Positions 1 through 7,802 of a stretch of 64,000 bases of DNA are shown here, in pieces. The stretch is taken from contig CAYQUX010000005.1 of NCBI GenBank assembly GCA_964420995.1, forward strand, positions 1 to 64,000, given 5' to 3'. The first letter of the stretch is position 1. Each line of letters begins with the position of its first letter. Made by a program: the position numbers and the translations under genes. This DNA is from Leptolinea sp964420995 (lineage in GTDB: Bacteria > Chloroflexota > Anaerolineae > Anaerolineales > Anaerolineaceae). The notes below the pieces were generated by a model, which was given only the letters and a program-made list of their open reading frames with translations, made no database searches and had not been told where the DNA came from.

Positions 1-120
1 CACCTCTCGGCTCGCCATCCGGGACCAGCCTCTCCCGTCGAAGCCGATCATCCCCGGGACATTTTTATTATACGTTCGAATGAATACCTCATCAAGCATA
101 AAATGAAAGATATTTTTAAG

Positions 121-149
121 AAAAAAGGCTGCCGGCGAGGCAGCCTTTT
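121..149 (-). terminator. Intrinsic terminator of the amino-acid binding protein gene
   Basis: An 11-bp perfect stem (123-133 with 139-149) and a 5-nt loop, read on the minus strand, ends in a run of T from the A tract at 121-126. It lies 17 bp beyond the stop codon of the binding-protein gene. The first 120 bases of the window hold no gene I can support. Confidence 0.88.
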
Positions 150-165
150 CATTCAACAATACTGT

Positions 166-924
166 CTACTTGGCAGCACCTTTGATCCACTTCTCGTTCA
201 GTTTTTCAATGGTGCCTTCGGATTTGACTTCGGCGAGGGCTTTATTGATCTTCGCGAGGAGGTCTGTCTTGGTCTTGCAGACAGAGATGCCATAGTCTTC
301 GGTGGTCAGCAGGCTGCCTACAACTTTGATTTTGTCAACATTCTTTCCAACAAAACCTTCGGAGGGAACATTATCAGCTATAACAGCTTCAACCTGTCCG
401 TTGATTAGGTCCTGGAAGGCCAGGTCAACGCTATCGTAGGCTTTGACATTGGCGCCTTCAATCTTCTTGGCCAGAATGTCGCCGGTGGTGCCCAACTGGG
501 TACCAATGGTCTTTCCCTTGAGGTCAGCATCAGTCTTGATGGTCTCATCTTTGATTCCGACTGTGATTGCCTGACCAGCCTGGAAGTAAGGATCAGAGAA
601 GGTCATATTCTGCTTGCGTTCATCGGTGATGGTGATGGCAGAAATGGCGGCATCATACTGGCATTGAGCCATACCAGCCAGAAGAGGATCGAAACCGATA
701 TTAACATATTCAACTTCCAGTCCGGCTTTCTTGGCGATGGCATTGAACAGGTCAATATCAAAACCAATCAGTTCCTTGGTTTTTTCATCAACCATTTCAA
801 AGGGAGGATAGGCTGCATCGGAGGCGACTTTGATTTTGTTCGAGGTAGCTGTGGGCGCGCAGGCGGTCAAAACCATGGCGAAAACAGCTACAGCGGCTAA
901 AACAACAAACAACTTTTTCTTCAT
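166..924 (-). CDS. Polar amino-acid ABC transporter substrate-binding lipoprotein
   Basis: 252-residue periplasmic/extracellular binding protein of SBP family 3 (amino-acid import). It has a lipoprotein signal peptide (MKKK, hydrophobic core, lipobox LTAC with Cys22), then the family hallmarks YPPFE, GFDIDLFNAIAKK, the ITDERKQ motif with FSDPYF, and a C-terminal LNEKWIKG. An in-frame ATG lies further upstream at 1014, but the ATG at 924 is preceded by AGGAGAG at good spacing and gives a clean signal peptide, so I chose it. No permease or ATPase gene lies beside it, so it is an orphan binding protein here or its partners lie outside the window. Substrate specificity cannot be read from sequence alone. 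Confidence 0.93.
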   Translation of the reverse strand: MKKKLFVVLAAVAVFAMVLTACAPTATSNKIKVASDAAYPPFEMVDEKTKELIGFDIDLFNAIAKKAGLEVEYVNIGFDPLLAGMAQCQYDAAISAITITDERKQNMTFSDPYFQAGQAITVGIKDETIKTDADLKGKTIGTQLGTTGDILAKKIEGANVKAYDSVDLAFQDLINGQVEAVIADNVPSEGFVGKNVDKIKVVGSLLTTEDYGISVCKTKTDLLAKINKALAEVKSEGTIEKLNEKWIKGAAK

Positions 925-988
925 TTTCTCTCTCCTATTAATTTGATGACTGCTGAATTTGGATTGGACTTCTCTATTTGAAACTCCT

Positions 989-1008
989 AAAAGGTTTGAC
1001 CACCTTTT
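989..1008. promoter_or_regulatory. Small inverted repeat in the leader of the binding-protein gene
   Basis: AAAAGGT and ACCTTTT, separated by 6 bp, lie about 65 bp upstream of the binding-protein start codon. It could be an operator or a weak hairpin. No convincing -35/-10 pair was found next to it. Confidence 0.3.
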
Positions 1009-1022
1009 AAACACATTGAAAC

Positions 1023-1059
1023 GAAAAATCCCGGCCCATCATTAAGGGTCCCGGGGTTT
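1023..1059 (-). terminator. Probable terminator of the D-Ala-D-Ala ligase-like gene
   Basis: On the minus strand CCCGG-GA-CCC pairs with GGGCCGGG (8 bp with a two-base bulge) and is followed by ATTTTT. It sits about 45 bp past the ligase stop codon. Confidence 0.6.
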
Positions 1060-1064
1060 TCTTT

Positions 1065-1095
1065 GATCCACTCCTCATGATAAGAGGAGTGGATC
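1065..1095. repeat. Perfect 12-bp inverted repeat without a U tract
   Basis: GATCCACTCCTC (1065-1076) and its exact reverse complement (1084-1095) flank a 7-nt loop, 5 bp from the ligase stop codon. Neither strand continues into a T run, so it is not a standard intrinsic terminator by itself. It lies just before the terminator at 1023-1059 in the direction of transcription and may protect the mRNA 3' end. Confidence 0.6.
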
Positions 1096-1100
1096 ATGAT

Positions 1101-2309
1101 CTATCGTGAATGGTGTTGGTTCTGCATGATTGGAACAAGATCTGCGATTTGCACTGGAATGCCCCTGAAAGTCTGGTCACTGGGTGTCACCATTCCAAAC
1201 CGAGAGGCACCCAGGTAGAGGATTTCCAATATTATATCGCGATAATTCCAATTATCGGCTTCCGCGATCACACAAAGATCACTGAATCCCTGGGTTAACC
1301 CGGGGAGAGTATTGATTTCAATCAAGCGTGGCATCCCATGTTTATCCAGGCGAATATCCACACGAGAAACATCCAGCGCGTTTATTGCGTTATGCGCCCT
1401 TATGGCCAAATCCTGTAACTCCGTGGCCAATGGTTCATTAACCTGTGCGGGGCAGATAAATTGGGGAATACCTTCATCACCCGTGTGCAGTGTTTTGGCA
1501 GAATGACCATAGACGCCCGGAGTCACCGAAATGGAACTATCCACTTCAAGCAGCGGAAAACGATGGAAACCATCGGGTGCGTACTGAGATGGACAGGGAC
1601 TATACTGGGCTGCATCCGCACGACCCATTACAGCTACAGTAAACTCACGCCCGGGAAGATATTCTTCCACCAATGCTGCTTGATGATAATTATCAATCAC
1701 CCAATGAACTCGTCTTCTAAGTGATGTTTCATCGTATACGATGGAGTCCTGATCCATCCCCATTCCCGTACCTTCACTGGCCGGTTTGACAAACATGGGA
1801 AACTCGAGCCCTTGGAGTAAAGGTTCTTCACCAGTAAAAAATTCCTGGAATGCAGCGGTCGGAAGACCTTTATCCCGCCATATTCGCTTTGTCATGGTTT
1901 TATCAAGAGCAATGGAATTGGCAAGTACTCTTGAGGCGGTATAAGGAATGCGAAATAGTTCAAGCAACGCTGGTATTTGCGCTTCACGCGCGTCGCCGTA
2001 AAAACCTTCTGAAATATTAAAGCAGATATCAGGACGAATTTGTGCAAGGGCAAAGGGCAAATTGGCATCAGCCGGAATGAACACGGTTGTATGCCCATCT
2101 GATTCAATGGCCGATTGAATTTCTTGAATTGTTTCTTTTCGGTCAAATTCGGCGCCTGCATCTGCAGGACCATCCAATGGAAGTTCAGTCTCCCCCTTCA
2201 TATTGGCAATAACAGCTACTCTCCACGCCCTGACAGGGCGCGGTGTAATACTGGGAGGCTTTTCGTTTTCTGCTTCCGACTCTTCTATATTGATTGTTGT
2301 CTCATCCAT
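1101..2309 (-). CDS. ATP-grasp ligase of the D-alanine-D-alanine ligase family
   Basis: 402 residues, ATP-grasp fold, expected to join two amino acids or small acids at the cost of ATP. Visible family signatures are the ATP-binding segment MFVKPASEGTGMGMDQD, the VEEYLPGREFTVAVMG segment, and the C-terminal Mg/substrate motif EINTLPGL followed by TQGFSDL. A roughly 30-residue acidic/proline-rich N-terminal extension precedes the core, and the protein is longer than housekeeping Ddl (about 310-370). It is not near mur or fts genes, so a peptidoglycan role is likely but not proven; another dipeptide-type ligase is possible. A promoter candidate lies at 2371-2398. Confidence 0.82.
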   Translation of the reverse strand: MDETTINIEESEAENEKPPSITPRPVRAWRVAVIANMKGETELPLDGPADAGAEFDRKETIQEIQSAIESDGHTTVFIPADANLPFALAQIRPDICFNISEGFYGDAREAQIPALLELFRIPYTASRVLANSIALDKTMTKRIWRDKGLPTAAFQEFFTGEEPLLQGLEFPMFVKPASEGTGMGMDQDSIVYDETSLRRRVHWVIDNYHQAALVEEYLPGREFTVAVMGRADAAQYSPCPSQYAPDGFHRFPLLEVDSSISVTPGVYGHSAKTLHTGDEGIPQFICPAQVNEPLATELQDLAIRAHNAINALDVSRVDIRLDKHGMPRLIEINTLPGLTQGFSDLCVIAEADNWNYRDIILEILYLGASRFGMVTPSDQTFRGIPVQIADLVPIMQNQHHSR

Positions 2310-2370
2310 CTGAACTATCTAAATCCCTTTTTTCTCCGGTTTTCCCGGTAAAAATTCGCAACAGCGCAGA

Positions 2371-2398
2371 AGTATAGTAGCATCTCTAAAAAATGCAA
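2371..2398 (-). promoter_or_regulatory. Possible sigma-70 promoter of the ligase gene
   Basis: On the minus strand TTGCAT and TATACT are separated by 16 bp, with the -10 about 60 bp upstream of the ligase ATG. The -35 matches the consensus only in its first three bases. Confidence 0.4.
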
Positions 2399-2519
2399 GA
2401 GGTGAAACATGGCAATGTTGTATTCACTTTCTTTATACGACAGAATTCTTTATATGTTGTTTTTTTTTATAAATGCAAAATCTCTTGTCCGGGTGCCAAC
2501 TCTGAAGTATGCTTGAGCC

Positions 2520-2615
2520 GGGAATGGTAAGGTCCCGGTGGGCTTCCCTGTCTTCAAAACTTGAGGCGGGCTGTTAGGCAGTCCGCGGTGGGTTCGACTC
2601 CCATCCATTCCCGCC
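2520..2615 (+). tRNA. selC: tRNA-Sec (anticodon UCA)
   Basis: The fold fits a bacterial selenocysteine tRNA. There is an 8-bp acceptor stem (GGGAATGG 2520-2527 with CCATTCCC 2605-2612), a 6-bp D stem (2530-2535/2540-2545) with a 4-nt CGGT loop, and an anticodon loop CTTCAAA (2552-2558) carrying TCA. A long variable arm has a 7-bp stem (CGGGCTG/CAGTCCG), and a 5-bp T stem holds a TTCGACT loop. The 8+5 acceptor/T arrangement, the extended D stem and the long extra arm separate it from Ser or Leu tRNA. Discriminator G and CC are encoded, but the terminal A is not. Oddity: the anticodon stem 2547-2551/2559-2563 has two central mismatches (C-U and U-U). selA, selB and selD are not in this window. 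Confidence 0.82.
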
Positions 2616-2641
2616 TAATATAGTAAAAATCATGGTGATTT

Positions 2642-3841
2642 ATGGACATCTCTGCACAAAGTGAGACTCTTAAAGAGCTGGTTGATCGCTTCTTCCATAT
2701 TGAAGATATTACTTCAGGAACAGCAAACGAAAATTTTCTCATTCGCTATCGTGGACAGTTACGGTCGCAGGATTCAGAGCAGGCGTATTCGGATTTGGCT
2801 GATTGTTTACGTCCGTATAATCTGACACCGCTTTTTCGAATTGATAATGGACGACAGACCATATTACTGGTGGAAGGATATCAAACACCCGGCGCCTCAA
2901 ATCCGTGGATCAACCTTTTACTTTTTGTTCTGACAATTTTTAGCGTGCTTGTCACAGGGGCTACTTACGGGACGGGACAACCATACACGGGAGAAATTCC
3001 TGGGACGATTATTAATATTTTTGGGAAAGGATGGCCATTTGCCGTCAGCATGCTGACGATTCTTGCCGCTCATGAGTTCGGTCACTACCTGATGGCACGA
3101 CATCATGGCATTCATGTAACCCTGCCTTATTTCATTCCTTTCCCTCCGAGCCCATTTGGAACATTGGGTGCTTTTATCAATATGAAGGAAATTCCACGTA
3201 ATCGTCGTCAGTTGATTGATATCAGTCTGGCTGGCCCATTTGCCGGGCTGATCGTCGCCATACCTGTGCTTTTCATTGGACTAAAATTGTCCGCGCTAAA
3301 TGTTCTTGAATCTACTCCACCCGCCGGACATTTTTTGCAGATGGAAGGCAATAGCCTTATATATCTATTTATGAAATATCTGGCATTTGGCCAACTGTTA
3401 CCAGCTCCCATTTCCTATAATGAGATGAATCCTTTTCTTTACTGGATCATTTACTTCTTTACAGGGAAACCCTTTCCAGCAGGAGGCACCGATGTAATGC
3501 TTAATCCGGTCGCATGGGCTGGTTGGGCAGGTATACTGGTCACCGCGTTGAACCTGACACCTGTTGGCCAATTGGATGGAGGGCATGTGGTCTATGTGCT
3601 CCTTGGAAAAGAGAAAATGCAAAAATTACGGTTGGTAATTCTGGTTTTACTGAGCGGCCTGGGTTTTATGTGGAACGGGTGGTGGCTTTGGGCCGCTATA
3701 ATATTCCTTCTTGGCCGGTTCTACGCCGAACCGCTTGACCAGATCACCGAGTTGGATGGAAAACGGAAAACTCTTGCCTTGCTGGCTATTGTAATATTTA
3801 TCCTCGTTTTCACACCGGTTCCATTAATTTTGATCGGTTAG
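2642..3841 (+). CDS. M50-family site-2 protease-like membrane metalloprotease
   Basis: 399 residues. A soluble N-terminal domain (about 1-85) is followed by 7-8 hydrophobic segments. The zinc motif HEFGH lies near residue 143 in a membrane segment (ILAAHEFGHYLMARHHG), and the third metal-ligand motif, LDGGH, lies near residue 310. These are the site-2 protease hallmarks, so it should cleave substrates within or near the membrane. The soluble domain followed by the M50 core resembles the EGY/long S2P type rather than RseP, because no PDZ insert is visible. The start is the ATG 26 bp after the tRNA-Sec gene; only a weak Shine-Dalgarno is seen. The 3' end overlaps the convergent downstream gene by 4 bp. 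Confidence 0.88.
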   Translation: MDISAQSETLKELVDRFFHIEDITSGTANENFLIRYRGQLRSQDSEQAYSDLADCLRPYNLTPLFRIDNGRQTILLVEGYQTPGASNPWINLLLFVLTIFSVLVTGATYGTGQPYTGEIPGTIINIFGKGWPFAVSMLTILAAHEFGHYLMARHHGIHVTLPYFIPFPPSPFGTLGAFINMKEIPRNRRQLIDISLAGPFAGLIVAIPVLFIGLKLSALNVLESTPPAGHFLQMEGNSLIYLFMKYLAFGQLLPAPISYNEMNPFLYWIIYFFTGKPFPAGGTDVMLNPVAWAGWAGILVTALNLTPVGQLDGGHVVYVLLGKEKMQKLRLVILVLLSGLGFMWNGWWLWAAIIFLLGRFYAEPLDQITELDGKRKTLALLAIVIFILVFTPVPLILIG

Positions 3842-4941
3842 ACCGGCATCATCTCGAGCGATTTTCCCTGCAGGTTGCAGTAGCGACGCATAAGATGGGC
3901 TGTCAGACAGGAATGTGCCGGGATGATGAGCACAATTTCTCCCGGATGATAAGACTGAATTCTTTCACCAGGAACAGCCAGGATTCCATGTTCTTGTGAC
4001 ACCCTGACAATAGAGCACTGGGGCAATATTGACCCCCAACCGGTTTCACTAATTTCTACTTGAAATCCGTAGGAAGGTTTTCCTGCGTGAATGAAAGTCT
4101 CTTTGCTTAAGTGAACAGCACCACCATATAACACAACCTCACTACGATCCGGGTGGACAGAAATGATGGGGCATGCTAATGAGACCGCTATCTGCAAATC
4201 ATGACATGACCCCAGTTCCCATTGTTCAGCGTCATAGAATATAAAGTTCCCAGGTCTAATTTCATCCACTGAGGAAAAGAGATTACTCAGACTGCAACCC
4301 GGTGTATCACCAACAGAAAGTTTTAACCCTGACATGGATAGATTATTACGTAAAAGGTTCATCCTGAGATTGGTTTGATTGTGAATTTGCAGCATTTCTC
4401 CCTTTGAATGAGCTGCATATGTATTGCCCGCATGGGTCAACAATCCAATCATTCGCAGTTGTGGAAAACGGGTGACTGCCATGATCTGTTGCTCTACCAA
4501 TTCCGGTCGGTCAAAGGGGATGCCTGATCGGTGCAATCCGCAGTCAATCTTGATCCAGATGGATGCCTGTCCTTTAAGTCTTTTCCCCAAATAGTCTATC
4601 GTTTCCATGTCTTCAACCAGAAGGTTGAGGTTTATTTTTCTGGCCAGATTCTGGATCTGTTGAATCTGGCGTATGTTTACAGGGAACGCTATGGTGATAT
4701 CCTGCCAGCCGTCACCCGCGAAATACTCCGCCATATCCACGGAAGACACGGTAATAGCATGAACACCTTCATCACGAAACCAGCGTCCAATTTCTATGGA
4801 TTGGTGAGTTTTAAAATGTGGCCTGAAAAGCACATTTGATTGACGTGCTTTTTCTGCCATGGTATGGATATTCGCTCGTGCTTTGTCCTCATCCAAAAGC
4901 AGAGTTGGTTTGATGATATGCTTAAGAAAAGAGTTATCCAT
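3838..4941 (-). CDS. DSD1-family PLP enzyme (D-threonine aldolase / D-serine dehydratase-like)
   Basis: 367 residues, fold-type III PLP enzyme with an alanine-racemase-like N-terminal barrel. The PLP lysine is in FRPHFKTHQ (about residue 45), and the phosphate-binding region follows around SVGDTPGCS. The C-terminal beta domain carries the metal-binding PAHSCLTAH, matching the His-X-Cys zinc/manganese site of D-threonine aldolase and eukaryotic-type D-serine dehydratase. It should act on a D-hydroxy amino acid; which one cannot be told. It is divergent from the DUF6504 gene, with only 33 bp between starts. Confidence 0.85.
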   Translation of the reverse strand: MDNSFLKHIIKPTLLLDEDKARANIHTMAEKARQSNVLFRPHFKTHQSIEIGRWFRDEGVHAITVSSVDMAEYFAGDGWQDITIAFPVNIRQIQQIQNLARKINLNLLVEDMETIDYLGKRLKGQASIWIKIDCGLHRSGIPFDRPELVEQQIMAVTRFPQLRMIGLLTHAGNTYAAHSKGEMLQIHNQTNLRMNLLRNNLSMSGLKLSVGDTPGCSLSNLFSSVDEIRPGNFIFYDAEQWELGSCHDLQIAVSLACPIISVHPDRSEVVLYGGAVHLSKETFIHAGKPSYGFQVEISETGWGSILPQCSIVRVSQEHGILAVPGERIQSYHPGEIVLIIPAHSCLTAHLMRRYCNLQGKSLEMMPV

Positions 4942-4974
4942 AATTGATTATCAAATCCTTGAAAGAAGGATGCT

Positions 4975-5346
4975 TTGAACGCAGAATCGTCACGTTTTAT
5001 CGATGAAGAAATTACAGTGGGGTATAAAGTGGAGCCATTGCTTGAAAAGAAACCGCGCTGTCCGGACCATTTCACATGGAATGGCCTTACTTTTGCAATT
5101 AAAACACAGATTTTGGAATGGGTGGATTTTAACCGGCGCGGGCGGATGGCACGCAATATGAGCGACGCGCATGCCGCCATTGCCACCACCAAAGGATCCT
5201 GGGGTGTGGGGCGTTATTACTTCCGTGTGGAAACAACAAACGGACGAATTTATGACCTTTATTATGACCGAGCCCCCAAAGGAATTAGAAAAAGGAAGGG
5301 GCAATGGTTCCTATTCAGGGAATTTTCTGAAAAAAATTTGATTTAA
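4975..5346 (+). CDS. DUF6504-like small protein
   Basis: 123 residues, predicted cytoplasmic, no signal peptide or TM segment. The pattern of a short N-terminal strand (EEITVGYKVEP), then P-x-H-F-x-W-x-G-L, a central tryptophan (ILEWVDFNRRGR) and GRYYFRVETTNGRIYDLYYDR resembles DUF6504 proteins of unknown function. The start is TTG at 4975, chosen because AGAAGGA lies 4 bp upstream; no in-frame ATG precedes it. The 3' end stops 2 bp before the convergent PAP2 gene. Confidence 0.72.
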   Translation: MNAESSRFIDEEITVGYKVEPLLEKKPRCPDHFTWNGLTFAIKTQILEWVDFNRRGRMARNMSDAHAAIATTKGSWGVGRYYFRVETTNGRIYDLYYDRAPKGIRKRKGQWFLFREFSEKNLI

Positions 5347-5348
5347 CC

Positions 5349-5888
5349 CTAAAAAAAGACGGAAAATGTTTGCATCAGCCAGGGGGATATGGCCAACACA
5401 AAAAAGCCCGCGATGATTCCCAGCACTAATCCGGCGATTACATCAGACAGATAATGCACACCCGTACTAACCCGTGCCATACAAACAAACGGAACCCAGA
5501 TCAAAACCAATAACCCGAAGAGCAGGGGACCGAGTCCCATGGCCATTACACCGAGCAATCCAGCCCGGGCGGCATGACCGGATGGAAAAGAATGTGGATC
5601 AGTATTACGGTAAATGGCGCCCCAGTCACCTGGAGGGCGCTGTCGGCGGATAGTAAACTTCAGGGCAAAAACAAAAAGAGCAAGCCCGGCAACACCAGCC
5701 GCCATTAGCGCTGCATTCTTGTGACACAAAGAATCTCCCAGAAGCCACAACAGGAACAATCCAATCATCCAAAACCATGAATCACCAGAATGCGCGAGAA
5801 AGGCAGCCAATTTCCACCAGGGGGAGTTTTGAGATAAGCGAAGCCTTGCGGAAAGTTCGGCGTCATATTGAAGGATTTTTTTGATCAA
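5349..5888 (-). CDS. PAP2-family membrane phosphatase
   Basis: 179 residues with about five TM helices. The three PAP2 signature blocks are present: K-x6-RP as KFTIRRQRP, PSGH as FPSGHAAR, and a third block ARVSTGVHYLSD where the usual first Ser is Ala but the Arg, His and Asp are kept. The likely substrate is a lipid pyrophosphate or phosphate such as undecaprenyl diphosphate or phosphatidic acid. It starts at TTG (5888), overlapping the upstream stop by 4 bp, with GGGAGAGAG as Shine-Dalgarno. It is the last gene of a three-gene operon with the nucleotidyltransferase and the quinate-dehydrogenase-like gene, which may point to lipid-linked headgroup or glycan handling. Confidence 0.88.
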   Translation of the reverse strand: MIKKILQYDAELSARLRLSQNSPWWKLAAFLAHSGDSWFWMIGLFLLWLLGDSLCHKNAALMAAGVAGLALFVFALKFTIRRQRPPGDWGAIYRNTDPHSFPSGHAARAGLLGVMAMGLGPLLFGLLVLIWVPFVCMARVSTGVHYLSDVIAGLVLGIIAGFFVLAISPWLMQTFSVFF

Positions 5889-6691
5889 TTCTCTCTCCCG
5901 GTGGATTGGAATACCGATAACAATTCCGTCAACTGATATGATTTATCAACATCCATGCCTACTTCTGCGTATGGACAGACTATGGCATGACCCCTTGCTC
6001 CAATTTTTTTACTGATATTTTCCTCAGCTTTATGCAAGGTCATTTTTTTCAAAAGAATGAGGAAAAGAGTATCGAAGCCAAGTATGGATGCCTGTTTTAG
6101 TGGATTCTTGCGTGACCCGATGATCTGGTCAAACAAATCCTGCTTTTTGAAAACAAACTGGGGATCAATCGCATTCACATCTCCGCCACAAACCTCGACA
6201 TCGGCCAGTTTAAGATAGGTGCGTTTTGAGGATGGGAATTTCTTTTCCATGATTTCACGTGGGATCACGCTGTAGTACAAATCATGGTCCGAACGATGAA
6301 CAGTGTCGATAACCCAGTCGATCATTTCACCCGAAATCGCTGGAATATCAGATGAGACCAAAAGCACTTTTGAGCTGATTTCCCCCATATTTTGCAGTGC
6401 CAGAACACCAGCCTGTAAATTTGCCAGGATTGAACCATGGGTTTCCTGAATGGTCAGTGGGTGGTCACAATGCAGGTCAGTGAATGGCGGCAGCCCGATG
6501 ATGATAACGCGCCTGATATGCTGTGAAGCGGAAAGGGCGTCCAGAACCCATTGAATCATCGGTTTACCTGCGAAATCCAACAGGGCTTTGGGCTTACCGG
6601 CGCAATTTTCAAAGAGAGGTTCTCCCTCACAGGGTGTTCCCCCAGCGGCTATGATAACATCCAGAGATTGATAATTATTAGACTTGTTCAT
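5885..6691 (-). CDS. MobA/GlmU-like NTP transferase
   Basis: 268 residues, GT-A Rossmann-like nucleotidyltransferase. The N-terminus DVIIAAGGTP is followed by GKPKALLDFAGKPMIQWVLDAL, the classic LAAG...K..L....GKP.i pattern, and by SSDIPAIS (metal Asp). It should transfer a nucleoside monophosphate to a phosphorylated acceptor, such as a sugar phosphate, a cyclitol phosphate or molybdopterin. No other molybdenum-cofactor gene lies nearby, so MobA itself is not favoured. The stop overlaps the PAP2 start, and its start overlaps the upstream stop by 4 bp, indicating translational coupling. NTP transferase plus PAP2 phosphatase together are compatible with phospholipid headgroup or polar-lipid synthesis, which is an inference. 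Confidence 0.8.
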   Translation of the reverse strand: MNKSNNYQSLDVIIAAGGTPCEGEPLFENCAGKPKALLDFAGKPMIQWVLDALSASQHIRRVIIIGLPPFTDLHCDHPLTIQETHGSILANLQAGVLALQNMGEISSKVLLVSSDIPAISGEMIDWVIDTVHRSDHDLYYSVIPREIMEKKFPSSKRTYLKLADVEVCGGDVNAIDPQFVFKKQDLFDQIIGSRKNPLKQASILGFDTLFLILLKKMTLHKAEENISKKIGARGHAIVCPYAEVGMDVDKSYQLTELLSVFQSTGREN

Positions 6692-7614
6692 CTGGGATTC
6701 AATACCTGGAATTGAGGTTCTAAATCAATGGATTGAATAATTCTCTCCAGAAAGAGAAAATAATCGCTTCCCTTCGTGTAGTCAATTTCCCCTTTCCAAT
6801 TACCTGACGCAACGATTGCCGCTTCCATCATGTTTGTACCAAAAGAGCGTCCATCCAAAATGGGTGTGGTTGTCATCAGGGCGTAGGCGCCAGTTTGCTG
6901 GAAGAAATCCCGATCATTTTGCGTGGTTGTGTTCGTCACAATGATCTTTCCACGCATGTTATCAGGCATATATTTATGCAGATAATGGCAGTCACCGGCA
7001 ATCACGTCAGCCCAGTTGAAATAATCTTCCCATTTCGGCTTCCTTGAATCTTGAGAATCGCCAGTTGGATAAATCCATTCAAAAGGGAGGTTGGATACAA
7101 CTGGTATCAATAATGAAGCCAATAACTTGAGTGATTGGATTGAGCGAACCGGGAAGGGCATTCCAAGGGCGAACATAACATCACCATAGATGCATTTATA
7201 TCCAGCCATCCGAAATGATTCAGCCAATCCCCAGCGATCTACTGCAGATGCGAGCAAAACACGGGAAGGTTTATCTCCTGAATCCAGGTGTTTTTCCAAG
7301 ATTTCCGCAGCGCGTGATTCAAGAAGAATTTTCAGACCATTGCCATCCACCAGTGGGGTATGTTTGACAGGTTTGATCATTGAACGAATACTATTAAGTG
7401 AGTGGAATTTCCCATCAACACAAAAGCCCAGGTCTGTTCCCCCAAGTCCGAATGCGTCAATTTTCCCGTCCAACTCACGAAAAAGTTGGGCAGCTTTTTG
7501 CATGTCTCCATCGGTGCCAATTCTTTCAATCTGAACTGTTTCACCGAGCAAATTGATTTGTGTTTTTTTGTTCCTTTTGGAAGATCCGATACTGATACTG
7601 ATCGCCTGTTTCAA
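6688..7614 (-). CDS. Protein of the family annotated as quinate 5-dehydrogenase
   Basis: Conserved soluble protein of about 308 residues. Homologues start close to a segment reading SISIGSSKR and contain LLGETVQIERIGTDGD, DAFGLGGTDLG, TPLVDGNGLK and ITNTTT-like blocks; they are labelled quinate 5-dehydrogenase in databases, but I know of no biochemical support. The reading frame is open up to a TTG at 7683. I prefer the TTG at 7614, because AAGGG lies 6 bp upstream, the N-terminus then matches the family, and a promoter-like element covers 7655-7683. It is the first gene of the operon with the nucleotidyltransferase and PAP2 phosphatase. Confidence 0.68.
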   Translation of the reverse strand: MKQAISISIGSSKRNKKTQINLLGETVQIERIGTDGDMQKAAQLFRELDGKIDAFGLGGTDLGFCVDGKFHSLNSIRSMIKPVKHTPLVDGNGLKILLESRAAEILEKHLDSGDKPSRVLLASAVDRWGLAESFRMAGYKCIYGDVMFALGMPFPVRSIQSLKLLASLLIPVVSNLPFEWIYPTGDSQDSRKPKWEDYFNWADVIAGDCHYLHKYMPDNMRGKIIVTNTTTQNDRDFFQQTGAYALMTTTPILDGRSFGTNMMEAAIVASGNWKGEIDYTKGSDYFLFLERIIQSIDLEPQFQVLNPR

Positions 7615-7654
7615 TGGTATCCCTTGATAAAAGTGATTTTTTAAGATTTGAAAA

Positions 7655-7683
7655 AGTATACCGTGACAAACCGGATACTGCAA
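7655..7683 (-). promoter_or_regulatory. Weak sigma-70 promoter candidate
   Basis: On the minus strand TTGCAG, 17 bp, TATACT, about 40 bp upstream of the preferred TTG start at 7614. The -10 is good, the -35 is poor. The AT-rich stretch 7684-7802 upstream holds nothing else I can recognise. Confidence 0.35.
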
Positions 7684-7802
7684 TTCATAAATTATTTAAT
7701 TATTTTGATTTCTTAAATTTTATTGGACTGATGAAAAAAATCTAGTGTTAAGAAGTAACAGTAATATAGTTTATTAATCGTATTATTAGTAAAAACTCAT
7801 TT

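Noticed and set aside
1065..1095. Intrinsic terminator at the perfect 12-bp inverted repeat
   Set aside because: No T tract on either strand; the better terminator candidate is at 1023-1059.
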